A stretch of DNA of 64,000 nt from assembly GCA_036379955.1 (NCBI GenBank), contig DASVFR010000017.1, forward strand, positions 69,384-133,383, written 5' to 3'. Of the stretch, positions 33,993-42,421 are shown in pieces. How positions within the stretch are numbered: the stretch's first letter is position 1; the number at the start of each line of letters is the position of its first letter. Position numbers and translations under genes: made by a program. Source of the stretch: VRUE01 sp036379955. GTDB lineage: Bacteria > Actinomycetota > Thermoleophilia > Solirubrobacterales > 70-9. The notes beneath the pieces were generated by a model. That model did no database searches. It saw only the letters and a program-made list of their open reading frames with translations, and was not told where the DNA came from.

Positions 33993-35450
33993 TCATTCGC
34001 CCGCCAGGATCGTTTCCGCCACGTCGCGGAAGATCGGCGCGGCCACGTCGTTGCCGAACTGGGTCGTGCACTCGACCGTGGCGGCGATCGCGATCGTCGG
34101 GTCTTCGGCGGGAGCGAAGCCCATGAACCAGGCCTGGTTCTCTTCGACGCCGCCGCCGCAGGAGTCGTTGTAAGGAGTTTCCGCGGTGCCGGTCTTGCCG
34201 GCGACGGTGACGCCTTCGATCGCGGCGTTGGTGCCGGTGCCTTCGCTGACCACGCCCTGCATCGCGGTGTTCAGATCTGCCGCGGTCTGCTCGCTGACCG
34301 GCTGGCTGTACTCGCTCGGGTCGAGTCGCTTGGTCACCCGCCCGTCGGGGTCGACCACCTTGCTCCACAGCTGCGGCTTCATCAGCTTGCCGCCGTTGGC
34401 GATCGCGGCGGCGACCATCGCGATCTGCAGTGGGGTCGCCAGCAGCCGCTCCTGGCCGATCGCGACGCGGGCGACGTCGACGGGGTCGTTGCGGTGCAGG
34501 AGATGTTCTTCGGAGTAGACGCCGCTCGCGTAGACCTGGTCGGACGGCAGGTCGATCGGCGGGGTCGAGTTGAAGCCGAACTTTTCCATCGTCTCGAAAA
34601 GCCGCTCCTGGCCCACCTTCTGGCCGAGCTGGCCGAACCAGGTGTTGACCGAGTTGGTCAGCGCCGTGTCGAGCGTTATCGGCGGGAAGCTCTCGTTGAA
34701 GTCGTTCTCCAACGGCGTGCCTTCGACTTCCAGCGGCGAGGGCGCGGCAAAGGCCGTTTGCGGGGTGATCTCGCCGCTTTCCAGGCCGGCAGCCGCGGTC
34801 ACGACCTTGAAGGTCGAGCCCGGCGGGTAGAGGCCTTGCGTGGCGCGGTTGAGCAGCGGCGTTTCGATCGTGTTGCGATTCAGCCGCGAGAGCTCGTAGG
34901 GGATCCGGTTGGGGTCGTAGGGCTTGTTCGAGGCCATCACCTCGACCCGGCCGGTCTTCGGTTCGATCGCGACAACGGCGCCGAAGCCGACCGCTTCGAG
35001 GTCGGAGAGCGCGACCGCCTGCGCCGCCGGATCGAGGTTGGTGACGACATCGTTGCCCTCCTGCTTGTGACCGCGGAGCTCGTCGAGGATCGAGCTGAAT
35101 TCGGATTCGTTGCCGACCAGCTCGTCGTTGTGGAACTGCTCGAACTCGCTGTCCCCCTCTTCCACGAAGCTGTAGCCGATCGGGTGTCCGTAGAGCGCCG
35201 CCTCCGGGTAACGGCGCACGTAGCGCAGGGAAGACCCGTGGCCCTTCGGCACGGACTTGGCGATCACCGTGCCGTCGGCGGCGAGGATGCGCCCGCGCCT
35301 GATCTGCTGCTGCTCGAGCAAGGGCCGCTTGTTGGCGTTCTCTTCCCGCAGGGCTTTGGCGTCGAAGACCGACCAGTAAGAGGTGAACCCGATCAGCACC
35401 GCGAAGAGGACGACGACGAAGGCGAAGAGCTGGACGATCTGGCGGTTCAA
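33993..35450 (-). CDS. pbpA: class B penicillin-binding protein (PbpA type)
   Basis: This peptidoglycan transpeptidase has 485 residues: an N-terminal membrane anchor (residues 6-27), a dimerisation region, and a transpeptidase domain with active-site STFK near residue 218, SVN near residue 268 and KTGT near residue 424. It cross-links the wall together with the RodA-type glycosyltransferase encoded upstream. TTG 35450 overlaps the rodA stop (TTGA), so the two partner proteins are translationally coupled, as in the actinobacterial rodA-pbpA pair. Confidence 0.94.
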   Translation of the reverse strand: MNRQIVQLFAFVVVLFAVLIGFTSYWSVFDAKALREENANKRPLLEQQQIRRGRILAADGTVIAKSVPKGHGSSLRYVRRYPEAALYGHPIGYSFVEEGDSEFEQFHNDELVGNESEFSSILDELRGHKQEGNDVVTNLDPAAQAVALSDLEAVGFGAVVAIEPKTGRVEVMASNKPYDPNRIPYELSRLNRNTIETPLLNRATQGLYPPGSTFKVVTAAAGLESGEITPQTAFAAPSPLEVEGTPLENDFNESFPPITLDTALTNSVNTWFGQLGQKVGQERLFETMEKFGFNSTPPIDLPSDQVYASGVYSEEHLLHRNDPVDVARVAIGQERLLATPLQIAMVAAAIANGGKLMKPQLWSKVVDPDGRVTKRLDPSEYSQPVSEQTAADLNTAMQGVVSEGTGTNAAIEGVTVAGKTGTAETPYNDSCGGGVEENQAWFMGFAPAEDPTIAIAATVECTTQFGNDVAAPIFRDVAETILAGE

Positions 35451-36748
35451 CTCGCCTCCGCCTCCCTCCGTGCCCGGTCGGAGACGAGCAGGAGCAGGGC
35501 CAGGAGGACGAAGTTGGCGACGATCGAGCTGCCGCCGTAGCTGATGAAGGGCAGGGTGACGCCGGTCAGCGGGATCACCCGGGTGACGCCACCGATGATC
35601 ACGAAGGCCTGGATCGCGAAGACCGCGGTCAGGCCCGTCGCCAGCAGCTTCGAGAACCCGTCGGCGGCGAGCAGCGCGATCTTGAAGCCCCGGGCCGAGA
35701 TCAGCAGGTAGCTCAGGACCACGGCGCAGGCCCCGAAGAGGCCGAGCTCGTTGACGATCAGCGAGTAGATCGTGTCGGTCTGGGCCGCCGGCAGCAGCGC
35801 GTGGTCGGTGCCGGGCACCGTGATCAGTCCCTGCGCGAAGCCCTTGCCGAAGAGGCCACCATCGGCCTGAGCGAAGATCGACTGCAGGATCTGGTACCCG
35901 CTCTTGTACGGGTGCGCGTAGGGGTCGAGCCAGATCTCGACCCGGTCGTGGACGTGGGGAACGGTGGCGGCGAAGAACCAGGCGCCGACCAGGAACATCG
36001 CCATCCCGATGACGACGAAGGAGAAGCGCCCGGTCGCGACGTAGAGCAGGGCGAGGAAGGCGGCGAAGAACATCAACGAGCTGCCCAGGTCGCGGATGAA
36101 GACGAGCATGAACATCGACGCGCCCCAGACCACCAGCATCGGGCCGAAGTGCTTGAGCGGGGGCAGGGTCACGCCGAGCACCCGCCGCGCGCCGACGATC
36201 AGCACCTCGCGGTGCTCGCGCAGGTAGCTGGCGAGGAAGACGACCAGGCAGATCTTCGAGAACTCGGCCGGCTGGAAGGCGAGGGGCCCGATCTTCACAC
36301 CGAGGTAGGCGCCGTTGACCTGCTGACCCACCCCCGGCAGCCGCGGCGCCAGCAGCAGCAGCAGGCCGATTGCCGCGATCGTGTAGCGGTAGTGCTCGAG
36401 CACCTCGTAGTCGCGCAGGAGCTGGATCGTCAACGCGAAGAGGACGAGGCCGAGCACGAACCAGTTGGCCTGGTCGCGAGCCAGGATCGGGTCGATCCGG
36501 TAGATCATCACCAGGCCGAAGGCGGTGAGCAGCGCGACCAGCGGGAAGAGGTAAGGGTCGGCGTTGGGCAGGCGAATCCGCAGGTAGAGGTGGGTGGCGA
36601 CGCAGACGGCGAGGAAGTAGGCGCCGTAGACGAGGCTGGCGTTGTCGATCCGAGCGCTCTCCTGAACGAAGACGGCGGTGAACCCCGCGGTGAGCAGCAG
36701 CGCCACCGGGACGAGCGCCATCAGCTCCCTGTTGCGTGCCGACATCAA
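35447..36748 (-). CDS. rodA: SEDS family peptidoglycan glycosyltransferase (FtsW/RodA)
   Basis: SEDS proteins polymerise lipid II into glycan strands. The 433-residue protein has about ten to twelve membrane helices, FQPAEFSKICLVVFLASYL near residue 153, a large external loop near residues 265-320 with YQILQSIFAQADGG, and VIPLTGVTLPFISYGGSSI near residue 390, which are SEDS hallmarks. It is paired with pbpA directly downstream. The start may be TTG 36748 or ATG 36745. Confidence 0.94.
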   Translation of the reverse strand: MMSARNRELMALVPVALLLTAGFTAVFVQESARIDNASLVYGAYFLAVCVATHLYLRIRLPNADPYLFPLVALLTAFGLVMIYRIDPILARDQANWFVLGLVLFALTIQLLRDYEVLEHYRYTIAAIGLLLLLAPRLPGVGQQVNGAYLGVKIGPLAFQPAEFSKICLVVFLASYLREHREVLIVGARRVLGVTLPPLKHFGPMLVVWGASMFMLVFIRDLGSSLMFFAAFLALLYVATGRFSFVVIGMAMFLVGAWFFAATVPHVHDRVEIWLDPYAHPYKSGYQILQSIFAQADGGLFGKGFAQGLITVPGTDHALLPAAQTDTIYSLIVNELGLFGACAVVLSYLLISARGFKIALLAADGFSKLLATGLTAVFAIQAFVIIGGVTRVIPLTGVTLPFISYGGSSIVANFVLLALLLLVSDRARREAEAS

Positions 36749-36785
36749 AGGGCCGCCCGCCTGCTCTGCCCTCGCCCGGCCGCGC

Positions 36786-38009
36786 TCATCGTTCCCGGCG
36801 ACCTCGCGGCCGTGCTTCCGCGTCCGCCGCGGGCGGGTTTTCCGTCGACTTCTCGATGTCTTCGATCAGGGAGACGGCGTCGCCGTGCGAGCGCAGGTCG
36901 TGGCCGGTGACCGCGTCGCGGCGGCGGCTCGGGAGCGAGTCGGTCTGGACCGGGCTGGCGTAGCGCTCTTCGTAGAGGTCTACGCCGAACGGCAACCGGT
37001 AGGGCAGCCCGCGGTAGAGGGCGACCCGGCCGGCTTCGTCGGTGCCGAGGAACCAGACCTGCCGGTTCCCGTACCAGGCGCCGAAGGCGACGGCGGCGAG
37101 CAGGACGAGCACCCCGACGACCGCCAGCGCTCGGCGCAGGCGGCGGCGCGGCGGCTTCGCCGCCAGCTGCTCGCGGCGCTCGCGGGCGGCTGTGGCGGCG
37201 GCGCGGCGGCGGACCTCGGTCGCGGTCAGGCCGGCCTCTTCAGCCGAGGGCCCGAGCAGGGTCGGCTGCTCAACCGGCCGCTGGGGCGCGGCGGCGTCCT
37301 CGAGCCGGAAGGCGAGGGCGGTGATGTTGTCGCGGCCCCCCGCCCGGTTGGCCTCGTCGACCAGGGCCCGGACCGCGGCCTCCATCGAGCTGGCGCCGGC
37401 GAGCAGCTTCGCGATCCGCTCCTCGCTCAGCATCGTGGTCAGACCGTCGGAGCAGATCAGGAAGACGTCCCCCGGAGCTCCGGCGACCGTGTGCACGTCG
37501 GGCTCGACCTCGGGCTCGGGACCAAGGGCCCGCGTGATGATCGAGCGCTGTGGATGGTCCTCGGCCTGCGCGTCGGTGATCTGGCCCTTGCGGCGCATCT
37601 CCTCGACCAGGGAGTGGTCGCGGGTGAGCTGCTCGAGCCTCGAGCCGCGCAAGCGGTAAGCGCGGCTGTCGCCGACGTGGCCGATCGCCACCTCTTCGCC
37701 AGCCGGGTCGACGATCGCCGCGGTCAGCGTCGTGCCCATCCCGGCCCGCGAGGGGTCGGCGCGGGCGAGCTCGTGGATCCTGCGGTTGGCGGTGAGGATC
37801 GTCTCGCGCAGGACCCGCTCCGGCGGACCGTCGGGGAGGTCGACGTCGAAGGCATCGGCCGCCGTGCGCGAGGCCACCTCGCCGGCTTGGGCGCCGCCCA
37901 TGCCGTCGGCGACGACGAAGATCGGCGCGCGGACGAAGAAGGAGTCCTCGTTGGCGCTGCGCTGCCGGCCGGTGTCCGTACGGAAAGCCTGGTCGTCGAT
38001 CCTAAGCAT
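36786..38009 (-). CDS. pstP: PP2C-type Ser/Thr protein phosphatase
   Basis: The 407-residue protein has a PP2C domain (about residues 6-240) with metal-site motifs RSANEDSFFV, VADGMGGAQAGE, GHVGDSRAYRL and SDGLTTML, followed by a membrane helix near residue 300 and a short external tail. It reverses phosphorylation by the adjacent kinases. The stop of the FHA gene upstream overlaps its start by eight bases. Gene order and architecture match actinobacterial PstP. Confidence 0.94.
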   Translation of the reverse strand: MLRIDDQAFRTDTGRQRSANEDSFFVRAPIFVVADGMGGAQAGEVASRTAADAFDVDLPDGPPERVLRETILTANRRIHELARADPSRAGMGTTLTAAIVDPAGEEVAIGHVGDSRAYRLRGSRLEQLTRDHSLVEEMRRKGQITDAQAEDHPQRSIITRALGPEPEVEPDVHTVAGAPGDVFLICSDGLTTMLSEERIAKLLAGASSMEAAVRALVDEANRAGGRDNITALAFRLEDAAAPQRPVEQPTLLGPSAEEAGLTATEVRRRAAATAARERREQLAAKPPRRRLRRALAVVGVLVLLAAVAFGAWYGNRQVWFLGTDEAGRVALYRGLPYRLPFGVDLYEERYASPVQTDSLPSRRRDAVTGHDLRSHGDAVSLIEDIEKSTENPPAADAEARPRGRRER

Positions 38010-38472
38010 GGGCCTCGAACTTGAGCTCGGTGTCGCCGATCCTGACCACGTCGCCGTCGATCAGCTCGGCCTCGCCCTGCAGGGTCGCGTCGTTCAGCTG
38101 GGTCCCGTTGGTCGAGTTCATGTCCTCGATGTACGTATGACCGCCACGGCTGAAGATCCTTGCGTGCACGCCGGAGGCATAGCGGTCGGTGATTCGCACG
38201 TCGGCTTCCGAGGAGCGGCCGATCGAGAGACCGCCGATCAGGTCGAAGCGCTCGCCGGGCTCGAGGCCGCCGCCGCGCTCGACGACCAGCCACGTCTCCG
38301 GCGCCGCCTGAGCGGGTTGGGAGGCGACCGGGTGGAAGCCCGTCGCGTCGGGCGCCGGCGCGGTCGTGCGCCGCAGGTCCTTGAGCGCGCTGCGCGCGAC
38401 CCAGAGCAGGAAGAGGTAGAGAACGGCGATGAAGCCGAACTTGAGGGCTACCGAGATGGGCTCGTAGTCCAC
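38002..38472 (-). CDS. fhaB: FHA domain protein with N-terminal membrane anchor (FhaB-like)
   Basis: The 156-residue protein has an N-terminal membrane helix (about residues 8-28, FGFIAVLYLFLLWVA) and a C-terminal FHA domain with LSIGRSSEADVRITDRYAS and HTYIEDMNSTNGTQLND, which binds phosphothreonine. GTG 38472 is chosen because it follows the fhaA stop by 13 bases and gives the length of FhaB homologues; the frame is open further upstream inside fhaA. It links the kinases to their division and wall-synthesis partners. Confidence 0.9.
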   Translation of the reverse strand: MDYEPISVALKFGFIAVLYLFLLWVARSALKDLRRTTAPAPDATGFHPVASQPAQAAPETWLVVERGGGLEPGERFDLIGGLSIGRSSEADVRITDRYASGVHARIFSRGGHTYIEDMNSTNGTQLNDATLQGEAELIDGDVVRIGDTELKFEAHA

Positions 38473-38485
38473 GGGCGCCGGGCGC

Positions 38486-39253
38486 TCACTGCTCGATGTC
38501 GAACTCGAAGGTCGTCGTTCCCAGGGTGACCCGGTCACCGGGGCTGAGTCGGGTCGAGGCTACGCGGCGCCCGTTGACTTTGACCCCGTTGGTCGAGCCG
38601 AGATCGGCGATCGTCCAGTCGCCGGTCGCCGAACGGCTCAGCTCGGCGTGGCGGCGCGAGACGTTGGGGTCGGGAAGAACGCACTCGGCCTGCTTGGAAC
38701 GCCCGACGGTCGCCCGGGGACCGTCGAGAACGTAACGGCGATCGTCGAGGGCGACGACCGCGCGCGTCGCGACGACCGGCTCGGGGGGCGCGGCATCCCG
38801 CGCCGGGGCGGCTTCCCTGACCGCCGAGTAGACCATCGTGTGTCCCTCCTCGCCCTGGCTGGCTTCCTCGCCCTCATGGGCCGGGGGCTTGACCAGCCGA
38901 GTCTGGATGCCGAACTCGCCGAGGCGCAGGCGCTCGTCGGTCTTGAACTCCACCGCCGGCCGCGTCAGCAGGTCGTAGCCGCGACGGCGCGCGTGCTCCA
39001 GAAGGTAGCCCGAGAGCTCCTGCTCGAGCGAGCGCTCATAGCCCTCGACCTTGCCGCGGTCGCGGCTGGAGAGGTAAACCGTGTACTCGTTGGGCACGTA
39101 GACGCGGGCGACGCCGGCGGTCTTGTGGGCGTCCATCTCCTTGGCCAGCTTGCGAGCGAGCTCGACCGGCTGCACCTCGGAGCTGAAGGCACGGCTGAAG
39201 ACCCCCTCGACGAGGCCTTCGATCCGACTCTCGAGATTGCGTAGGACGCTGAT
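38486..39253 (-). CDS. fhaA: FHA domain protein with DUF3662 N-terminus (FhaA-like), probable ATC start
   Basis: The product of about 255 residues has an N-terminal DUF3662 domain (LRNLESRIEGLVEGVFSRAF, then QPVELARKLAKEMDAHK) and a C-terminal FHA domain (ATVGRSKQAECVLPDPNVS, IADLGSTNGVKVNGRR). FhaA is a scaffold in peptidoglycan synthesis control. There is no ATG, GTG or TTG near the family N-terminus. AAGGAG on the minus strand (plus 39260-39265) is six bases before an ATC at 39251-39253, which reads I-S-V-L-R-N, so ATC is the best start candidate. A sequencing error is the alternative. Confidence 0.85.
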   Translation of the reverse strand: MSVLRNLESRIEGLVEGVFSRAFSSEVQPVELARKLAKEMDAHKTAGVARVYVPNEYTVYLSSRDRGKVEGYERSLEQELSGYLLEHARRRGYDLLTRPAVEFKTDERLRLGEFGIQTRLVKPPAHEGEEASQGEEGHTMVYSAVREAAPARDAAPPEPVVATRAVVALDDRRYVLDGPRATVGRSKQAECVLPDPNVSRRHAELSRSATGDWTIADLGSTNGVKVNGRRVASTRLSPGDRVTLGTTTFEFDIEQ

Positions 39254-39312
39254 TCGTGGCTCCTTTTTGCGGGCTGGCCGGCGCCCGGACGGCGGGAAAC
39301 CGGCCTGAAATC

Positions 39313-40233
39313 CTACGGCAGCAAGAGGCCGTGACCGGTGGCCAGCCAGGCGCCGAGCACGGCGGCGACGGCGACGGCCGCCGCCCTCAGCCGCAGCGAG
39401 CGATCGCGGTGGCCGCGGTGCTCGGCGAGAAGGTCCAGCGAGCCCTCGATCGCCGTGCCCAGCTCCTCGAGGGAAGGACGGCGGGCGGGTCGCGCTTCTA
39501 GACAAGCATCGATCGTGGCGGTGAGCTCGCGCGGCAGATCGGGCCGCAACCGTCGCAGGGCGCGGGGACGGTCGCCGATCGCGCGGGCGGTGGCGGCGGG
39601 CGTCGGGCGTCGGTTGGGGTTCTCGCCAGCCCAGCACTCGTAGAGCATCAGGCCCAGCGAGTAGACGTCGGCCTCGGGCCCGGCGGCGTGTCCCTCGGCC
39701 TGCTCGGGAGCCATGTAGGCGAGGGTTCCGACGACGTCGCCGGGCGCGGTCAGGGCGGCACCGTCGGCGAGGCGGGCGACGCCGAAGTCCATCAGCTTGG
39801 CCCGCGGTTCGCCGTCCTCGGTGACGAGCACGTTCTGGGGCTTGACGTCGCGATGCACCACCGCACGGTCGTGCGCGTGGTCGAGCGCCTCGCAGAGATC
39901 GGCGCCGATCTCACCGATCTCGCGGTCGCTGAGCGCGCCCTCGCGGTTGAGCTCGGCCAGGGTCGACCCTTCGACGAGCTCGGTGACGAGCAGCGCGTTG
40001 CCATCCTGCTCGCCCATCTCGTAGAGCGTGACGATCCCGGGATGGTTGAGCCTGGCCGCCGCCTGGGCCTCGCGCAGGACCCGTCGCGAGCCGCGGGTGC
40101 CGCTTGCCTCGATCGCCTTGACCGCGACGGGGCGCTCCAAGCGGCCGTCCCACGCCTCATAGACGGTGCCGAAACCGCCGCTGCCGATCCGGCGCTCGAT
40201 CAGGAAGCGGTTGAGAACCAACGAGCCGACCAC
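39313..40233 (-). CDS. Ser/Thr protein kinase with short C-terminal membrane helix
   Basis: The protein of about 306 residues has a Hanks-type kinase domain (IGSGGFGTVYEAWD near residue 14, VVHRDVKPQNVLV near residue 115, MDFGVARL, MAPEQAEGH) and a terminal hydrophobic helix (AAAVAVAAVLGAWLATGHG) with almost nothing outside. It lacks a sensor domain. GTG 40233 is chosen because the kinase fold begins seven codons later. It heads the fhaA-fhaB-pstP-rodA-pbpA-pknB-ddl run and may stand in for PknA, which is otherwise missing. Confidence 0.9.
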   Translation of the reverse strand: MVGSLVLNRFLIERRIGSGGFGTVYEAWDGRLERPVAVKAIEASGTRGSRRVLREAQAAARLNHPGIVTLYEMGEQDGNALLVTELVEGSTLAELNREGALSDREIGEIGADLCEALDHAHDRAVVHRDVKPQNVLVTEDGEPRAKLMDFGVARLADGAALTAPGDVVGTLAYMAPEQAEGHAAGPEADVYSLGLMLYECWAGENPNRRPTPAATARAIGDRPRALRRLRPDLPRELTATIDACLEARPARRPSLEELGTAIEGSLDLLAEHRGHRDRSLRLRAAAVAVAAVLGAWLATGHGLLLP

Positions 40234-40245
40234 GACCCTTCCACT

Positions 40246-40281
40246 GTTCGCGGCGCAGGACAGCACTCCTGCGCGGCGAAC
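40246..40281. promoter_or_regulatory. near-perfect 15-bp inverted repeat in a divergent promoter
   Basis: GTTCGCGGCGCAGGA (40246-40260) and TCCTGCGCGGCGAAC (40267-40281) pair except at one position. It lies between the leftward kinase gene and the rightward CARDB gene, beside a -10-like CATACT (40284-40289). It may be an operator for both genes. Confidence 0.4.
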
Positions 40282-40327
40282 TTCATACTCTCGGCCAGCA
40301 AACCCAGCACCGGAGGGGCAGATCGTC

Positions 40328-41368
40328 TTGGAGGAGTCCGCAGCAACTCGGCCTGTGCGCAGGCCAAGGCCACCGCGCCGGCCGCAGCGCCAGCAGATCA
40401 TGCTGCGGCGAGGCCTGGCCCTCGGCGGCGCACTGTTGCTCTTGATCCTGATCGTGCTCGGCGTCAAGGGCTGCCTCGACGCGCGCAAGAACCGGGCGTT
40501 GAGCGATTACGCCCGCAACGTCACGCAGATCGTCGAAGAGACCGAAAGGACGAGCAAGTCCTTCTTCGGCAAGCTCTCCGAACCGAGCGGGCTCTCGGTC
40601 ACCGAATTCGTCAACCAGATCAACTCCGACCGCAGCGCGATGGACAGCTACGCCAGCCGCGTCGACGGGCTCGACGCTCCCGGGGACATGGGCAGCGCCC
40701 AGAGCTCGCTGGAGCTGGTCTACGAGCTGCGCGCCAGCGCGATGGACGAAATCGCCGAACAGGCGAGCACCGCACTCGGCGACGTCGGCGCCGAGAAGGC
40801 GGCCGCGAAGATCGCCAAGCAGATGCAGACGCTGATGGCGAGCGACGTCGTCTACGCCGAAGTCAGCCGCCCGGAGATCGACGGCGTGCTCGCCGACAAC
40901 GGGATCGAGGGCGACGACGTGCCGGAGAGCGTCTTCGTCCCCGAAGGAACCCGCTGGCTCGAAGAAAGCGAAATCAGCGCCGCCCTGGGCGCCGTCAGCG
41001 GGGCTTCGGGCACGAGCACCTCGGGCGTCCACGGCTTGGGCCTGGGCGGGACGAGCGTCAACGGCACGCCCCTGAGCGCCGGATCGGTCACCTCGGTGAC
41101 GAGCGAAGGCACGCCCGAAGTGGAAGTGGAAGTGCAGAACCTCGGCGAATCGACCGAGAACGGGATCAAGGTCTCGGTCACGGTTTCCGGCGGGAACGCG
41201 ATCGAGGGTGAAATCAGCACCATCGGCGCGGGCGAAGCCTCGACCGTCTCGATTCCGCTGACGCCGGCGCCGAAGGGCGAAGCGACGCTGGAAGTAAACG
41301 TCGCCGCCGTGCCCGGCGAGGAACTCACGGAAAACAACGAAGCCAGCTACACGGTCAGCTTCGAATAG
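40328..41368 (+). CDS. membrane-anchored protein with CARDB-like external domain
   Basis: The 346-residue protein has an N-terminal membrane helix near residues 26-50 (RRGLALGGALLLLILIVLG), an external helical region with LSDYARNVTQIVEETERTS, and a C-terminal beta-rich CARDB-like domain (VEVEVQNLGESTENGIKVSV, ELTENNEASYTVSF). CARDB domains mediate adhesion or interaction on the cell surface. TTG 40328 is chosen because GGAGGGG lies eight bases upstream; ATG 40400 is an alternative. It is divergent from the kinase gene and may belong to the same wall-signalling system. Confidence 0.75.
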   Translation: MEESAATRPVRRPRPPRRPQRQQIMLRRGLALGGALLLLILIVLGVKGCLDARKNRALSDYARNVTQIVEETERTSKSFFGKLSEPSGLSVTEFVNQINSDRSAMDSYASRVDGLDAPGDMGSAQSSLELVYELRASAMDEIAEQASTALGDVGAEKAAAKIAKQMQTLMASDVVYAEVSRPEIDGVLADNGIEGDDVPESVFVPEGTRWLEESEISAALGAVSGASGTSTSGVHGLGLGGTSVNGTPLSAGSVTSVTSEGTPEVEVEVQNLGESTENGIKVSVTVSGGNAIEGEISTIGAGEASTVSIPLTPAPKGEATLEVNVAAVPGEELTENNEASYTVSFE

Positions 41369-41393
41369 AGCCGTGCAGCGCATGCGTAGCGGC

Positions 41394-41432
41394 CGTGCAT
41401 ATCTGGTTCTCCGGTCGTGGAGCATGCGCGGA
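41394..41432 (+). repeat. shared upstream motif copy 1 (GTGCATATCTGGTTC followed by a hairpin)
   Basis: CGTGCATATCTGGTTC at 41394-41409 is identical to 60331-60346. In both places GTTC is followed about 20 bases later by GGAAC, forming a small hairpin, and a gene starts shortly after. The 16-base identity is unlikely by chance and suggests a shared regulatory or small mobile element. Confidence 0.45.
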
Positions 41433-41448
41433 ACAGGTGTGTAGCCGC

Positions 41449-42291
41449 GTGAAGATCGCGTACCTGGGGCCGGAGGGGACGTTCACTGAGGACGCGCTGA
41501 GGGAGGTGCTCCCTGACAGTGAGTTCGAGCCGTTGCGGACGGCGACGATCTCCGAGGCGATCCTCGCCGTGGAGCGTGGCAAGGCCGACCGCTGCCTCGT
41601 TCCCTTCGAGAACTCGATCGAGGGCTCGGTGCGCAGCACCCTCGACACCCTCGCCTTCGACGCGCCGGCGGTGACGATCGTCGGCGAGCACGACTTCGCC
41701 GTGCGCGCGATGCTGATCGCGCGGGAGCCGCACGAGCTCGAACGGATAGAGAGCGTCGTCTCGCATCCACAGCCCCTGGCCCAGTGCGCGCGCTTCCTGC
41801 GTGAGAACCTGCCGGGGGCCGAGCTGCAGAGCGTCGCGAGCACCGCGGCGGCGGTCGAGCTCGTCAGCGAATCCGATGCCGCCTGGGCGGCGATCGGCGC
41901 TCGCTCAGCCGCCCACCTCTACGGCTGCACGATCCTGCGCGAGGGAATCGAGGACGAGCCCAACAACGTCACCCGCTTCGTCTGGATAGCTCCGGCTGGG
42001 GCCGAGCCCGAAGCGAGCAGCGCGAAGCAGACCTGGAAGACCTCTCTGGTGTTCTCAGAGCTAGGAGCTGACCACCCTGGCGCGCTGGTGGAAGCTCTTC
42101 AAGAGTTCTCCTCCCGCGACGTCAACCTAACCCGCATCGAGTCTCGCCCCCTCCGCTCTGAACTAGGCCGCTACATGTTCTTCTGCGATCTAGAGGGAGC
42201 AGAGGCCGACGAAGCTGTGTCAGAAGCCATCGCGTCGCTCCGGACGAAGGCCGAGTCGGTCCGCGTGCTCGGGTCCTACCCAGTCGGCTAG
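41449..42291 (+). CDS. pheA: prephenate dehydratase
   Basis: PheA converts prephenate to phenylpyruvate for phenylalanine synthesis. The 280-residue protein starts KIAYLGPEGTFTEDAL, has VPFENSIEGSVRSTLD near residue 57, HPQPLAQCARFL near residue 105, TRFVWIAP near residue 176 and a C-terminal ACT domain (LVFSELGADHPGALVEAL, NLTRIESRPLRSELGRY), which binds phenylalanine. GTG 41449 is preferred because homologues start at KIAYLGP; the open frame upstream lies in the shared motif. Its stop codon is the first element of a 24-bp-arm palindrome. Confidence 0.95.
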   Translation: MKIAYLGPEGTFTEDALREVLPDSEFEPLRTATISEAILAVERGKADRCLVPFENSIEGSVRSTLDTLAFDAPAVTIVGEHDFAVRAMLIAREPHELERIESVVSHPQPLAQCARFLRENLPGAELQSVASTAAAVELVSESDAAWAAIGARSAAHLYGCTILREGIEDEPNNVTRFVWIAPAGAEPEASSAKQTWKTSLVFSELGADHPGALVEALQEFSSRDVNLTRIESRPLRSELGRYMFFCDLEGAEADEAVSEAIASLRTKAESVRVLGSYPVG

Positions 42292-42389
42292 AACCCGGGA
42301 GGGGGCGCCTCTCGAACCGGCGGATACTCAAAGTGCCGCGCTCATTAGCGCGGCACTTGTCGGGGCGAGAGGCGCCCCCTCCCGGGTTC
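42291..42389. terminator. nested palindrome after pheA (24-bp outer arms, 12-bp inner hairpin)
   Basis: Outer arms at 42291-42314 and 42366-42389 are perfect complements, and inner arms at 42331-42342 and 42347-42358 form a second hairpin. The outer arm begins on the last base of the pheA stop codon. It is probably a transcription end signal, though no T-tract follows. Confidence 0.65.
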
Positions 42390-42404
42390 CCGTCAGCGCC
42401 TGCG

Positions 42405-42410
42405 TAGAAT
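42405..42410 (+). promoter_or_regulatory. candidate -10 (TAGAAT) of the HNH gene
   Basis: TAGAAT ends 11 bases before the ATG at 42422, giving a predicted leader of about four bases. Confidence 0.4.
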
Positions 42411-42421
42411 TCCCCAGCAAC

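Noticed and set aside
41395..41448. GTG 41395 as the start of pheA
   Set aside because: It would translate the repeated motif and hairpin; homologues start at KIAYLGP, that is at 41449.
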